DNA of 64,000 nt from Sphaerisporangium perillae (GCF_023276435.1 NZ_JALLPO010000029.1:1-64000); one strand, 5' to 3'. Shown: positions 52,209 to 61,000, numbered from the stretch's first letter. Notes: a model not told the origin generated them from the sequence alone. Numbers and translations are program-made.

Positions 52209-53798
52209 TCAGGGGGCGGCGGATTGGGCGGTCTCCTTGGCCCAGCGGTAGTCGGCCTTGCCGGACGGGGAGCGGACCATGTGGTCGACGAAGGCGTACG
52301 TACGCGGCACCTTGTACCCGGAGATCCGCTCGCGGCAGTGGGCGTCCAGTTCCTCGGCGGTGAGGTTCGCGCCGTCGCGGGGTTCGACGACGGCGGCGAC
52401 CCGGCTCCCCCACCGCTCGTCGGGGATCCCGGTGACGACGGCGTCGAACACCGACGGGTGCCCCTTGAGCACCGCCTCGACCTCCTCGGGGAACACCTTC
52501 TCCCCTCCGCTGTTGATGCACTGCGAGCCACGCCCGAAGACCAGGATCGTCCCGTCGTCCTCGATCCTGGCGAGGTCGCCGGTGAGCAGCCAGCGCGTCC
52601 CGGCGGTGTCGGTGACGAACGTCGCGGCGGTCTTGGCGGGGTCGTTGTAGTACCCGAACGCGATGTCGCCGGTCTTGGCCACCGTGCCCATCTCGCCCGA
52701 CCCCGGTTTCACCGGTTCGAGGACCTCGTTGAGCACGGCCAGCGTGGCGGTGGCGATGGGCCGGTACTTCAGGCCCGACTCCGGGGACGAGCCGGCCACG
52801 GCGGAGGCGGTGAAGCCGGACTCGGTCGAACCGAAGCTGTCGACGATCATCACATTGGGCAGCAGTTCCTGTAACCGGTCGCGGACGGTGCCGGTCAGGA
52901 TGGCCCCGGTCGAGCTGAGCACCAGCAGGGACGACAGGTCGTAGGCGCCGGTGGCGATCTCCTCGGCGAGGGGCCGCGCCATGGCGTCACCGGTGATGTT
53001 GATCGTGAGCACCTTCTCACGCTCGACGACGCGCAGCACCTCCACGGCGTCGAACTTGCGCGTGTAGACGGCGGTGGCGCCCATCCACCAGGCGATGAAG
53101 GTGCCCATCTGGGCTGCTCCGTGCATCAGCGGCGCGGCGGGCATCATGATGATCGGCCCGGAGTTCACCGCCTGCTCGATGACCTGGCGCGGCTCGGTGT
53201 GCGGCTCGCCGTAGGGGTTGCCGCCGCCGAACGCCATGAACAGGTCCCTGTTGTGCCACATGACGCCTTTGGGCATGCCGGTCGTGCCGCCGGTGTAGAT
53301 GATGTACACATCGTCGCCCGACCGTTTCTGGAACCCCTCGCGCCCGTCCGGCCGCCCGGCGATCGCCTGGTCGTACGGCACGGCGTCCTGCACCTTCGAG
53401 GGACCGCCGACCGCGACCAGCGTCCGCAGCTTCGGCGCCTCCGGCGCGGTCGCGGCCACCCGGGCGTCGAACTCGGTGTCGTACAGCAGGGCGACGATGT
53501 CCGAGTCGGTGTACAGGTAGCGCAGCTCGGCCTCGACGTAGCGATAGTTGACGTTGATCGGCACCGCTCTGATCTTCAACGTGGCGAGCAGCCCGGCGAT
53601 GTACTCGATGCCGTTGTAGAGCTGGATGCCGACGTGCTCGCCGGGGCGCACCCCGCGTTCAAGCAGGAAATGGGCCAGGCGGTTGGCGTGCGCCTCCAGC
53701 TCGGCGTAGGTCAGGCGGGTGTCCCCGCAGACGACGGCGACGCGGTCCCCGATCGCGTCGGCCAATCCCTCGAACAAGTCGGCATGGTTGAACTCCAT
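52209..53798 (-). CDS. Acyl-CoA synthetase, FadD19-like
   Basis: 529 residues of the ANL superfamily. AMP/ATP motif YIIYTGGTTGMPKGVMW, adenylation motifs FGSTESGF and TGDLARIEDDGT, and the C-terminal Lys in RSPSGKADYRWAK. It closely resembles mycobacterial FadD19, which activates C-24-branched sterol side chains with CoA, including VVCGDTRLTYAELEAHANRL and INVNYRYVEAELRYLY. ATG 53798 has GAGGAG upstream. Last gene of a minus-strand cluster, separated from ltp3 by a 33-bp tandem repeat array. Confidence 0.87.
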   Translation of the reverse strand: MEFNHADLFEGLADAIGDRVAVVCGDTRLTYAELEAHANRLAHFLLERGVRPGEHVGIQLYNGIEYIAGLLATLKIRAVPINVNYRYVEAELRYLYTDSDIVALLYDTEFDARVAATAPEAPKLRTLVAVGGPSKVQDAVPYDQAIAGRPDGREGFQKRSGDDVYIIYTGGTTGMPKGVMWHNRDLFMAFGGGNPYGEPHTEPRQVIEQAVNSGPIIMMPAAPLMHGAAQMGTFIAWWMGATAVYTRKFDAVEVLRVVEREKVLTINITGDAMARPLAEEIATGAYDLSSLLVLSSTGAILTGTVRDRLQELLPNVMIVDSFGSTESGFTASAVAGSSPESGLKYRPIATATLAVLNEVLEPVKPGSGEMGTVAKTGDIAFGYYNDPAKTAATFVTDTAGTRWLLTGDLARIEDDGTILVFGRGSQCINSGGEKVFPEEVEAVLKGHPSVFDAVVTGIPDERWGSRVAAVVEPRDGANLTAEELDAHCRERISGYKVPRTYAFVDHMVRSPSGKADYRWAKETAQSAAP

Positions 53799-53858
53799 CG
53801 GGGACTCCTCACAACTGGTCGCTGGCGGCCCTCACGGCATGTCACTCCCGGTGTGCCG

Positions 53859-53990
53859 CGTCCCGGCGAACGCGGCTCTCACGGCGTTCCACGTCCCGGG
53901 GAACGCGGTTCGCACGGCTTTTCGCGTCCCGGGGAACGCGGCACTCACGGCTTCTCGCGTCCCGGGGAACGCGGCACTCACGGCTTCTCG
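53859..53990. repeat. 33-bp tandem repeat, four copies
   Basis: Copies start at 53859, 53892, 53925 and 53958, each with CGTCCCGGGGAACGCGG and CTCACGGC landmarks, plus partial copies at both ends. Since 33 is a multiple of three, all frames stay open and each reads an 11-residue repeat (for example EAVSAAFPGTR on the minus strand). The array covers the end of the ltp3-like gene (from 53978) and the gap to the FadD19-like gene. Confidence 0.9.
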
Positions 53991-55126
53991 CTCCCGACGA
54001 TCCACATGGCGAAGAACTGGGCGCCGCCCCCGTAGGCGTGGCCGAGCGCGCGCCGCGCCCCCTCGACCTGGTGCTCTCCGGCGCGTCCTCGGACCTGCAG
54101 GGCGGCCTCGGCGAACCGGATCAGCCCCGAGGCGCCGATGGGGTTGGAGCTGAGGACGCCGCCGGAGGCGTTCCAGGGGATGTCCCCGGAGAGGGCCGTG
54201 GCCCCGGACTCGGTCAGCTTCCAGCCCTGGCCCTCCCCGGCGAAGCCGAGGTTCTCCAGCCACATCGGCTCGTACCAGGAGAACGGCACGTACACCTCGG
54301 CGACGTCGATCTCGCGCCGCGGGTCGGTGATGCCGGCCTGGCGGTAGACGTCGGCGGCGCAGTCCTTGCCGCCCTGCGGGCTCACCGTGTCGCGCTCCGC
54401 GCGGAAGATCGGTTCGGAGCGCATGGCGGTGCCGTGGACCCACGCGGGGGTGCCGGTCACCTTGTTCTCGGCGGCGAGCACCATGGCGCAGGCGCCGTCG
54501 GAGGACGGGCAGGTCTCCAGGTAGCGGATCGGCTCCCAGAGCATGGGCGTGGACTCGACCATCTCGCGGTTGATGCCGGGGATCTTCAGGTGCGCGTAGG
54601 GGTTCTTCAGCGCGTTCAGCCGGTCCTTGACGGCGACGAGCGTGCCGATGTGGTCGGGCGCGCCGGAGCGGCGCATGTACTCGCGGATGTGCGGCGCGAA
54701 GTAGCCGCCGGCGCCGACCACCAGGGAGGCGTTGAACGGCAGGTGCGTGGACAGCGCCCAGGTCGCGTTGGACTCCGACTGCTTCTCGAAGGCGACCACC
54801 AGCACGCGCTCGTGCACGCCGCCCTGGATGAGCGAGGCGCCGACCAGCGCGGTCGAGCCGCCCACGCTGCCGGCGGTGTGGACGCGCATCATGGGCTTAC
54901 CCGCGGCGCCGAGCGCGTCGGCGAGGTAGGCCTCCGGCATCATCACGCCCTCGAACAGGTCGGGGGCCTTGCCGATGACGACCGCGTCGATGTCCTTGAA
55001 CGTCAGCCCGGCGTCCTCCAGGGCGCGCAGGGCGGCCTCGCGCACCAGGCCGGCGATCGAGACGTCGCGGCGCTTGGTCTGGTACTTGGTCTGCCCCACC
55101 CCGATGACGGCGCAGCGGTTCCCCAT
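53978..55126 (-). CDS. Lipid-transfer protein/thiolase, Ltp3-like
   Basis: 382-residue thiolase-fold protein. It begins CAVIGVGQTKYQTKRRDVS and carries DIDAVVIGKAPDLFEGVMMP, VHTAGSVGGSTALVGASL, SSDGACAMVLAAE, SNPIGASGLIRFAEAA and GHAYGGGAQFFAMW. This matches mycobacterial Ltp3 (Rv3523) closely in my memory. Related Ltp proteins act as retro-aldolases with a DUF35 partner in steroid side-chain degradation. ATG 55126 lies two bases after the preceding gene's stop, so the genes are coupled. The 3' end lies within the tandem repeat array. Confidence 0.9.
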   Translation of the reverse strand: MGNRCAVIGVGQTKYQTKRRDVSIAGLVREAALRALEDAGLTFKDIDAVVIGKAPDLFEGVMMPEAYLADALGAAGKPMMRVHTAGSVGGSTALVGASLIQGGVHERVLVVAFEKQSESNATWALSTHLPFNASLVVGAGGYFAPHIREYMRRSGAPDHIGTLVAVKDRLNALKNPYAHLKIPGINREMVESTPMLWEPIRYLETCPSSDGACAMVLAAENKVTGTPAWVHGTAMRSEPIFRAERDTVSPQGGKDCAADVYRQAGITDPRREIDVAEVYVPFSWYEPMWLENLGFAGEGQGWKLTESGATALSGDIPWNASGGVLSSNPIGASGLIRFAEAALQVRGRAGEHQVEGARRALGHAYGGGAQFFAMWIVGSEKP

Positions 55127-55128
55127 GG

Positions 55129-56148
55129 TCAGGCCTCCATGACGGTGACGAGGTTCTGCTGCAGGCACGGCCCGGACGAGGCGTGGCCGACGGTGCGGCT
55201 CGCGCTCCCGTCGATGATCCGCCGGGCGGCCTCGCCGATGCGGATGAGCCCGGTGGCCATGACGGGATTGGCGGCGAGCGGGCCGCCGGAGGGGTTGACG
55301 GCCGTGCCGGGCGGCAGCCCGAGCGCCTCTCGCAGGATCAGCTCCTCGTGGCTGAACTGGGCGTGCAGCTCGGCCACCTCGACCGGGCCCTTGCCGACTC
55401 CCGCGGCGCGCGCGGCGTCGGCGGCGGAGGCGGACCGGGCGAGGTCGCGCACGCCCAGATAGTGCGGCTCGGTGCGGTGGGCGATCCCGGTGATCCACGC
55501 GGGGCGTTCCACCAGCTCCCTGGCGAGGTCGCCGGCGGCGAGCACGACCGCCGCCGCGCCGTCGGTCATGGGCGCGATGTCCATGGGACGCAGCGGGTGG
55601 ACGTCGTACTCCTCCTCGCCGGGGTCGGGCAGGTCCAGCGCGTACGGGTTGGCCCTGCCGTCGGCGCGGCTGCGGCGGACGATCTCGCGCAGCTCGCCGG
55701 GCTCGGCGCCGACCGCGTTCGCCTGCAGGGCGGCGAAGGACACCTGGTCGAGCCCGAGCGGCACCAGGTAGTACGGGTCGAGCTGGAGCGTCATGATCTC
55801 GTGCAGATCGCCCTGCGACGTCTTGCCGTAGCCGTAGACCAGCGCCGAGTCGACGTCGCCGTGCTGCAGGCGCACCCACGCCTCGTACAGCGCCCAGGCG
55901 GCGTCCATCTCGACGTGGCTCTCGGAGATGGGCGGCCAGGCGCCGATGGCGTCCAGCGCGGAGACGAAGGAGAACGGCGCCCCGGCCAGGTAGTCGCAGC
56001 TTCCCGAGCAGGTGAAGCCGAACCGCGTAAGGCCGGACCGCTCCTTGACCTCCTGGATGATCGGCGAGATCAGCTCGGGTTCGGTCAGACCTTCGTCGTG
56101 GCCGGTGTGCTTCGTCTGGGCGAACGCGATGACCGCTACCTCACGCAC
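55129..56148 (-). CDS. Lipid-transfer protein/thiolase, Ltp4-like
   Basis: 339 residues, shorter than standard thiolases. It starts REVAVIAFAQTKHTG and includes GFTCSGSCDYLAGAPFSFVS, YGYGKTSQGD, MTDGAAAVVLAAGDLA, NPSGGPLAANPVMATGLIRI and GHASSGPCLQQN. It corresponds in size and position to mycobacterial Ltp4 (Rv3522). The Ltp3/Ltp4/OB-fold trio occurs together in KstR-type steroid gene clusters. GTG 56148 has GGGGAGGG upstream. Gaps of 12 and 2 bp to its neighbours indicate one transcript. Confidence 0.87.
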   Translation of the reverse strand: MREVAVIAFAQTKHTGHDEGLTEPELISPIIQEVKERSGLTRFGFTCSGSCDYLAGAPFSFVSALDAIGAWPPISESHVEMDAAWALYEAWVRLQHGDVDSALVYGYGKTSQGDLHEIMTLQLDPYYLVPLGLDQVSFAALQANAVGAEPGELREIVRRSRADGRANPYALDLPDPGEEEYDVHPLRPMDIAPMTDGAAAVVLAAGDLARELVERPAWITGIAHRTEPHYLGVRDLARSASAADAARAAGVGKGPVEVAELHAQFSHEELILREALGLPPGTAVNPSGGPLAANPVMATGLIRIGEAARRIIDGSASRTVGHASSGPCLQQNLVTVMEA

Positions 56149-56160
56149 GCGACCCTCCCC

Positions 56161-57063
56161 TCACAGCCGGACGTCCGGCTCGCCCGTGGGGGCGAACCAC
56201 TTGATGTTGGTCATGGACAGGGTGCGCTCCTCGGGAGGCAGCCAGACGGCCTTCACCCGCATGCCCTGCCGCACCTCGTGGGCGGGAATGTCGCCCATCA
56301 GCGCGATCATGGGGACGTCCGCGCCGTCGAGCAGGATGTAGGCGGAGACGAACGGCACCTCGGGGGCGCGGGGGTCGGGCAGGTTGTTGATGGCGAAGGT
56401 GGTGACGGTGCCCGTGTCGGGCAGCTCGAGCTCCTCGCCGATGGTGGAGCCGCATTCGGGGCAGGTGGTGCGGTAGGGCACGTAGACCTTGTCGCACCGC
56501 GTGCAGCGCCCGGCGAGGAAGATCCCGTCACGGACGCCTTCGAGGAAGCGGGCGAGGGAGCGGCCGGGCTGGATGCGGTACTCGATCCGGACCGGCGCGA
56601 TCATCGTCGTGACCTCGGGCACGAAGCACGAAATATCGGTTATGTGGCCGATCCGATCGCTCTCCGGCTTGAAGCGGGGCCGCACCCGCAGGCCCGGCCG
56701 TATCCCTTTGACCGTGCCGGCGTCGACGGCGTGGACGAGCGAGGTGTCCGCGCCGTCCAGCTTGATCAGCGCCCATGCGAACGGCCGGTCCAGCGGGTGG
56801 CCCTTGCGCGGCGTCCCCACCCAGGCCCAGCTCAGCACGGTGCCCGCCGGGCCGACCTGGACGTACTCCTCGGTGACCGACTCGCCGGTCGCCGGGTCGT
56901 ACTCCAGGGGCGGCACCAGCACGAGCCCGTCGGCGGTGCGCACGCCGACGATGCGCCCGTCGCGCAACTCGGTGAGGAAGCGTCCGATCACCGGTCCCGT
57001 CGTGCGGGTGTACCCGCCGGGGAACTCCAGCACATGCTCGGCGACCAGCGGGTCAGATGGCAC
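56161..57063 (-). CDS. Zn-ribbon/OB-fold (DUF35) protein, duplicated
   Basis: 300 residues with two OB-fold halves. The C-terminal half has an intact zinc ribbon, RCTRCDKVYVPYRTTCPECG, then an OB fold (VTTFAINNLPDPRAPEVPFV). The N-terminal half has the OB region (LSWAWVGTPRKGHPLDRPFA) but lacks the Cys pairs (LVLVPPLEYDPATG instead). The length and order match mycobacterial Rv3521, encoded beside ltp3/ltp4. DUF35 domains bind Ltp thiolases and enable their aldolase activity. GTG 57063 overlaps the upstream acyl-CoA ligase stop by 11 bp. Confidence 0.87.
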   Translation of the reverse strand: MPSDPLVAEHVLEFPGGYTRTTGPVIGRFLTELRDGRIVGVRTADGLVLVPPLEYDPATGESVTEEYVQVGPAGTVLSWAWVGTPRKGHPLDRPFAWALIKLDGADTSLVHAVDAGTVKGIRPGLRVRPRFKPESDRIGHITDISCFVPEVTTMIAPVRIEYRIQPGRSLARFLEGVRDGIFLAGRCTRCDKVYVPYRTTCPECGSTIGEELELPDTGTVTTFAINNLPDPRAPEVPFVSAYILLDGADVPMIALMGDIPAHEVRQGMRVKAVWLPPEERTLSMTNIKWFAPTGEPDVRL

Positions 57064-58597
57064 GGTCGCGGCCCTCCCAGTACGGATCGCGGAGCTTTCG
57101 TTTGAGCAGCTTGCCGTTCGGCTCGCGGGGCATCTCGGCGATGAAGTCGATGGAGCGCGGCCACTTCATCCTGGCCAGCCGGCCCTCCAGCGACCGCAGG
57201 AGCTCCTCGGCCAGCTCAGGCCCCGGCGTGACGCCGTCGGCGGGCTCGACGATGGCCTTGATCTGCTCGCCCCACTCCTCGTCCGGGATGCCGAAGACGG
57301 CGACGTCGGCGATCTTGGGATGCACCATCAGCTCGTTCTCGATCTCGGCGGGATAGATGTTCGTGCCCCCGGAGATGATCATGTCGGACTTGCGGTCGCA
57401 GAGGTACAGGAAGCCGTCCTCGTCGAGGTAGCCGATGTCACCGACCGTGAAGTGGTCCTTCAGCCGGTTGGCCTCGGTCTTCTCGCGGTCGCCCTTGTAC
57501 TCGAAGGCGAGGCCGGCCATCTTCATGTAGATGGTGCCGGGGGTGCCGGTCGGCACGGGCTCGTGATCGTCGTCCACGATGAGCAGCTCGCTGATCGGCC
57601 AGGCCGAGCCGACGGTGCCCGGATGCTTCTTCCAGCCGTCGGGCGTGGCGATGGTGCCGCCGCCCTCGGTGGCCGCGTAGTACTCGTAGACGCAGTCGCC
57701 CCACCACTCGAGCATCGCCCACTTGACCGGCACCGGGCAGGGCGCGGCGGCGTGGATCATCCACTTCAGCGATGACAGGTCGTACTTGCGCTTGACCTCG
57801 TCGGACAGGGCGAGCAGCCGCTTGAAGTGCGTGGGGACCATGTGCGAGTTGGTCACCCGGTGCTTCTCGCAGAGCCGCAGCATCTCCTCGGCGTCCCACC
57901 GGTCCATGTAGACCAGCGTGTGGCCCATGTGCAGGGCCGTGCCGCCGAACTGCGTGACCGCGGTGTGGTAGTTCGGCGAGGTGACCAGATGGGCGTTGGG
58001 CTTGCCCGGCGTGATCCCGAAGAGCCCGTGCAGGAACGTCATCAGCTCGGCCGAGTCGTCGGGGTCGAGCCCGGTCAGCTGCCTCCGCACCCCCTTGGGC
58101 CTGCCGGTCGTGCCCGAGGTGTAGTGCATGGTCGCCCCGGCCGTACGCTCCGGCGGCGGCGTGCTCGGGTGGCCGTCGATGAGCTCGGCGACCGGCCGGA
58201 ACCCCTCGATCGACCCGAACGAGAAGCGTCGCTCCGGCTCGATGACCTCGGCGCCCCGCGCGCCCTCGGCGGCGTACCGCTCGTGGACGAAGAACGCCTT
58301 GGCCTCGCTGTCGGACACGATATAGGCGATCTCTGGACCGGTGAGGTGCCAATTGACCGGTGTGTAGTACCAGCCGGCCTGCAGCGCGGCGAGGTAGAGC
58401 GCGAGGCCCTCGACGCCGTTCGGCACCAGGCCGCAGAAGCCGTCCCCGGCCTTCAGGCCGAGGGCGCGTAAGCCGTGGACGAGACTATTCGCTCGGGCGA
58501 GCAGATCGCCCGCCGTGTGTTCGGTGCCATCGGGATCCACCGCGGCGATCCAACCGGGATCGGCCTGCGCGAGCCTCCAGAAGCCGAGCGAGCCCAT
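57053..58597 (-). CDS. Acyl-CoA synthetase (FadD4-like)
   Basis: 514 residues, ANL family. ATP motif MHYTSGTTGRPKGVRR, YYAATEGGG, GDIGYLDEDGFLYLCDRKSD, IISGGTNIYPAEIENELM and the C-terminal Lys in PREPNGKLLKRKLR. It activates a carboxylic acid to its CoA thioester; the substrate is probably a sterol-derived or other lipid acid given the neighbours. ATG 58597 has AGGGAG upstream; the extension to 58672 is discarded. First gene of the minus-strand operon, divergent from the EchA-like gene, with two shared operator-like sites between. Confidence 0.87.
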   Translation of the reverse strand: MGSLGFWRLAQADPGWIAAVDPDGTEHTAGDLLARANSLVHGLRALGLKAGDGFCGLVPNGVEGLALYLAALQAGWYYTPVNWHLTGPEIAYIVSDSEAKAFFVHERYAAEGARGAEVIEPERRFSFGSIEGFRPVAELIDGHPSTPPPERTAGATMHYTSGTTGRPKGVRRQLTGLDPDDSAELMTFLHGLFGITPGKPNAHLVTSPNYHTAVTQFGGTALHMGHTLVYMDRWDAEEMLRLCEKHRVTNSHMVPTHFKRLLALSDEVKRKYDLSSLKWMIHAAAPCPVPVKWAMLEWWGDCVYEYYAATEGGGTIATPDGWKKHPGTVGSAWPISELLIVDDDHEPVPTGTPGTIYMKMAGLAFEYKGDREKTEANRLKDHFTVGDIGYLDEDGFLYLCDRKSDMIISGGTNIYPAEIENELMVHPKIADVAVFGIPDEEWGEQIKAIVEPADGVTPGPELAEELLRSLEGRLARMKWPRSIDFIAEMPREPNGKLLKRKLRDPYWEGRDRAI

Positions 58598-58697
58598 TCG
58601 GAACTCCCTTGTCCGGTTCCGCCTTCGTTCCCGAATGCGCCGAAGTGAAGCATGTTCTCGGTTTCCCGACAACCCCTGGCGCTACAGGAGGGTTACG

Positions 58698-58768
58698 AAC
58701 AAGAATCTGTTCTAGTTCGTAGCCGCAGACTAACCCGCCCGACGCTTCCCTAACAAGCGTTTGTTCTA
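58698..58768. promoter_or_regulatory. Two operator-like sites between fadD and echA
   Basis: Sites at 58698-58714 and 58752-58768 share AACAAG-N4-TGTTCTA exactly, 54 bp apart, in the 188-bp divergent promoter region. The same half-site TGTTCTA occurs before the flavin oxidoreductase (60985) and near 62231. This suggests one regulator for the whole cluster. Confidence 0.7.
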
Positions 58769-58785
58769 ACTATTGGAGGGTGTCC

Positions 58786-59601
58786 ATGGAGCTCCTGCCC
58801 ATCAGCACGAAGCACTGCCGCATCGAGCGGGACGGCCATGTCGTCATCGTCACGATGGACCGGCCGGAGGCCAGGAACGCGCTCTCCTCCGACATGCTGG
58901 TAGGGCTCGCCGAAGCCTGGGCTTACATCTCCGACGAGCCCGAGGTGCGGGTGGGCATCCTGACCGGGGCCGGCGGCACCTTCTGCGCCGGCGCCGACCT
59001 CAAGGCCATGGGCACGCCGTCCACCGACCCCCGCGTGCTCCAGCGCGCCAAGGAGATCCCCGACTACCACTGGAAGGGCCTGCTGCGCGACAGCGACGCC
59101 CTGCCCGCCAAGCCGATCGTCTGCGCGATCGAGGGGTACGCCGTCGCGGGCGGCACCGAACTGCTCGTCGGCACCGACCTGCGCGTCGTCGCCGAGTCGG
59201 CCACGCTCGGCCTGTTCGAGGCCAGGCGCGCACTGTTCCCCATGGGCGGCAGCGCCATACGGCTGCCGCGGCAGATCCCCTACGCGTTCGCCATGGACAT
59301 CCTGCTGACCGGCCGGGCCGTCACCGCCCAGGAGGCGCTGGCGATGGGCCTGGTCAACCGGGTCGTCCCGGACGGCGAGGCGCTGGCGACCGCCCGCGAG
59401 ATCGCCGGCCAGATCGCCGAGTGCGGCCCGCTCGCCGTGCGCGCGATCCTGCGAACCTACCGCGAGACGCTCGGCATGCCCGAGCCCGAGGCCCTGAAGG
59501 TCTCCGACGCCATCGGCTGGCCGGTCATCGGCTCCGAGGACGCCAAGGAGGGCTCCCGCGCCTTCCGCGAGAAGCGCCCGGCGGTCTACCGGGGCGAATA
59601 G
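58786..59601 (+). CDS. Enoyl-CoA hydratase, EchA19-like
   Basis: 271 residues, crotonase family. Oxyanion motif GAGGTFCAGADLKAM, EGYAVAGGTELLVGTDLRV, the acidic residue in LGLFEARRALFPMGGSAIRL, RQIPYAFAMDILLTGR and ARNALSSDM. It strongly resembles mycobacterial EchA19 (Rv3516), which hydrates sterol side-chain enoyl-CoA. ATG 58786 has GGAGG at good spacing; GTG 58780 overlaps that site. Divergent from the FadD operon and controlled from the same region. Confidence 0.9.
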   Translation: MELLPISTKHCRIERDGHVVIVTMDRPEARNALSSDMLVGLAEAWAYISDEPEVRVGILTGAGGTFCAGADLKAMGTPSTDPRVLQRAKEIPDYHWKGLLRDSDALPAKPIVCAIEGYAVAGGTELLVGTDLRVVAESATLGLFEARRALFPMGGSAIRLPRQIPYAFAMDILLTGRAVTAQEALAMGLVNRVVPDGEALATAREIAGQIAECGPLAVRAILRTYRETLGMPEPEALKVSDAIGWPVIGSEDAKEGSRAFREKRPAVYRGE

Positions 59602-59830
59602 CCGACCCAACGGAACCGAGCGACCGACACTGCCCGAAGTCTGCAAACTGTCCAAGATCTTCATGACAGAATTGCCCAGCTGGGCGGCGACGCGCTCGTG
59701 CGTGCGGTCAAGCTTGACCGCCGTTCCTCTGTCGTATCTCTGGCAGGCGGGCTCAGAACGGCCCTGGCAGGCGGTGGGCCCGGGACGTCGGGCACGGCGG
59801 GTGGAGGCCTTGCCCGGCGCGGTGGGACCG
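59602..59830. other. Convergent gap with an 18-bp palindrome
   Basis: No gene seen. A perfect palindrome GCGGTCAAGCTTGACCGC lies at 59704-59721. A short stretch before it reads like coding sequence (AQLGGDALVRAVKLD) but has no start; it may be a remnant. Confidence 0.4.
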
Positions 59831-60946
59831 TCAGGCTCCCGTCAGGCGCTCCAGGCGTTCGACGGCTTCGAGGTATTCCTGGACCAGGTCGAAGACGACG
59901 TCCTTGACCGACTTGACCTGGTTCATCGCACCGATGATCTGGCCCGCGGGGAACGTCGCCAGCTCAGCGGCGTCGGAGCTGCCGATCCTGCGCAGCGCCC
60001 CGGAGATCAGCATGAACTGCAGCGGCATCGGCAGCGTGCCCGGCGACTCCGCGGACTCCCAGGCGTCGGTCCACTCGTTCTTGAGCAGGCGCGCCGGCTT
60101 GCCCGTCCAGGAGCGCGACCGCACGGTGTCGCGCGAGGTGGCCTGGAGGATCCGCTGCCGGGCCAGCTCGGGGGTGTCGGCCTCCTCGACCGTCAGCCAG
60201 AGCGAGCCCGTCCAGACGCCCTCGGCGCCGAGCGCCATTCCCGCGGCCATCTGGCGGCCCGACCCGATGCCGCCCGCGGCAAGGACGGGGACGTCGACGG
60301 CGTCCACGACCTGCGGGATCAGCACCATCGTGGAGATCTCGCCGGTGTGCCCGCCCGCCTCGGTGCCCTGGGCGACGACCACGTCCACGCCGACCTCGAC
60401 CTGCTTGATCGCGTGCCGGGGCGTGGAGGCGAGGGCGGCGACCTTGACGCCCTTGGCATGGGCGAGGTCCACGACGTCCTTGGGCGGCGGCCCGAGGGCG
60501 TTGGCGAGCAGCGCGATCGGATGTTTCAGCGCCGTCTCGACCTGGGGGCGCGCGGTGGCGTCGGTCCAGCCGAGCAGCACCTTGCCGGCGTCGGCCTCGG
60601 CGGACAGCTGGGGTACGCCGTGCTCGGCGAGCAGGTTCTCGACGAACTGCCGGTGGCCCTCGGGGATCATTCCCTGGAGCCTGGCCACCAGCTCCTCCGG
60701 CGAGTCGACGCCGAGGTCGGCCCCGGCGTACGACGCGGGCATGACCACGTCGACGCCGTACGGCTTGCCGTCGACGTGGTCGTCGATCCACTTGAGCTCC
60801 ATCTCGAGCTCTTCCGGGGTGAAGTAGAGGGCCCCGAGCACACCCATGCCGCCGGCGCGGCTGACCGCGGCGACGACATCTCGGCAGTGGCTGAAGGCGA
60901 AGATCGGCAGCTCTATCCCGAACATGTCGGTGACACGTGTCCGCAT
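59831..60946 (-). CDS. NMO-type flavin oxidoreductase (2-nitropropane dioxygenase family)
   Basis: 371 residues, FMN-binding TIM barrel. Signatures: FGIELPIFAFSHCRDVVAAV, GGMGVLGALYFT, VVAQGTEAGGHTGEI, VPVLAAGGIGSGRQMAAGMA and LGAEGVWTGS. It resembles mycobacterial Rv1533, rather than the KstR2-controlled IpdC. Reaction unknown; such enzymes may reduce or oxygenate CoA-linked intermediates. ATG 60946 is chosen over an in-frame start at 60982, which lies at the operator. Its promoter has a perfect palindrome of TGTTCTA half-sites. Confidence 0.85.
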   Translation of the reverse strand: MRTRVTDMFGIELPIFAFSHCRDVVAAVSRAGGMGVLGALYFTPEELEMELKWIDDHVDGKPYGVDVVMPASYAGADLGVDSPEELVARLQGMIPEGHRQFVENLLAEHGVPQLSAEADAGKVLLGWTDATARPQVETALKHPIALLANALGPPPKDVVDLAHAKGVKVAALASTPRHAIKQVEVGVDVVVAQGTEAGGHTGEISTMVLIPQVVDAVDVPVLAAGGIGSGRQMAAGMALGAEGVWTGSLWLTVEEADTPELARQRILQATSRDTVRSRSWTGKPARLLKNEWTDAWESAESPGTLPMPLQFMLISGALRRIGSSDAAELATFPAGQIIGAMNQVKSVKDVVFDLVQEYLEAVERLERLTGA

Positions 60947-60977
60947 GGGACGAATGTACGACCGGCACGGCGCAAAC

Positions 60978-61000
60978 TGCAACGTGTTCTATCTAGAACA
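60978..61000. promoter_or_regulatory. KstR-like site overlapping a TGTTCTA palindrome
   Basis: TGCAACGTGTTCTA (60978-60991) matches the published KstR consensus TNNAACNNGTTNNA at every fixed position. The last part forms TGTTCTA-TC-TAGAACA (60985-61000). It lies 32-54 bp upstream of the flavin oxidoreductase start. Confidence 0.7.

Noticed and set aside
53859-53990. CRISPR array
   Set aside because: Repeats are contiguous with no unique spacers and no cas genes nearby.
53832-54443. Reading frames formed by the 33-bp repeats as a repeat protein
   Set aside because: All frames are open because the unit is a multiple of three; no start site or signal supports a gene.
54038-57105. Long + strand frames over the Ltp/OB-fold cluster
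   Set aside because: Antisense to genes with strong family signatures.
59831-60946. IpdC of the KstR2 regulon
   Set aside because: The protein resembles the Rv1533 type of NMO-family enzyme (FAFSHCRDVVAAV), not IpdC as I recall it.
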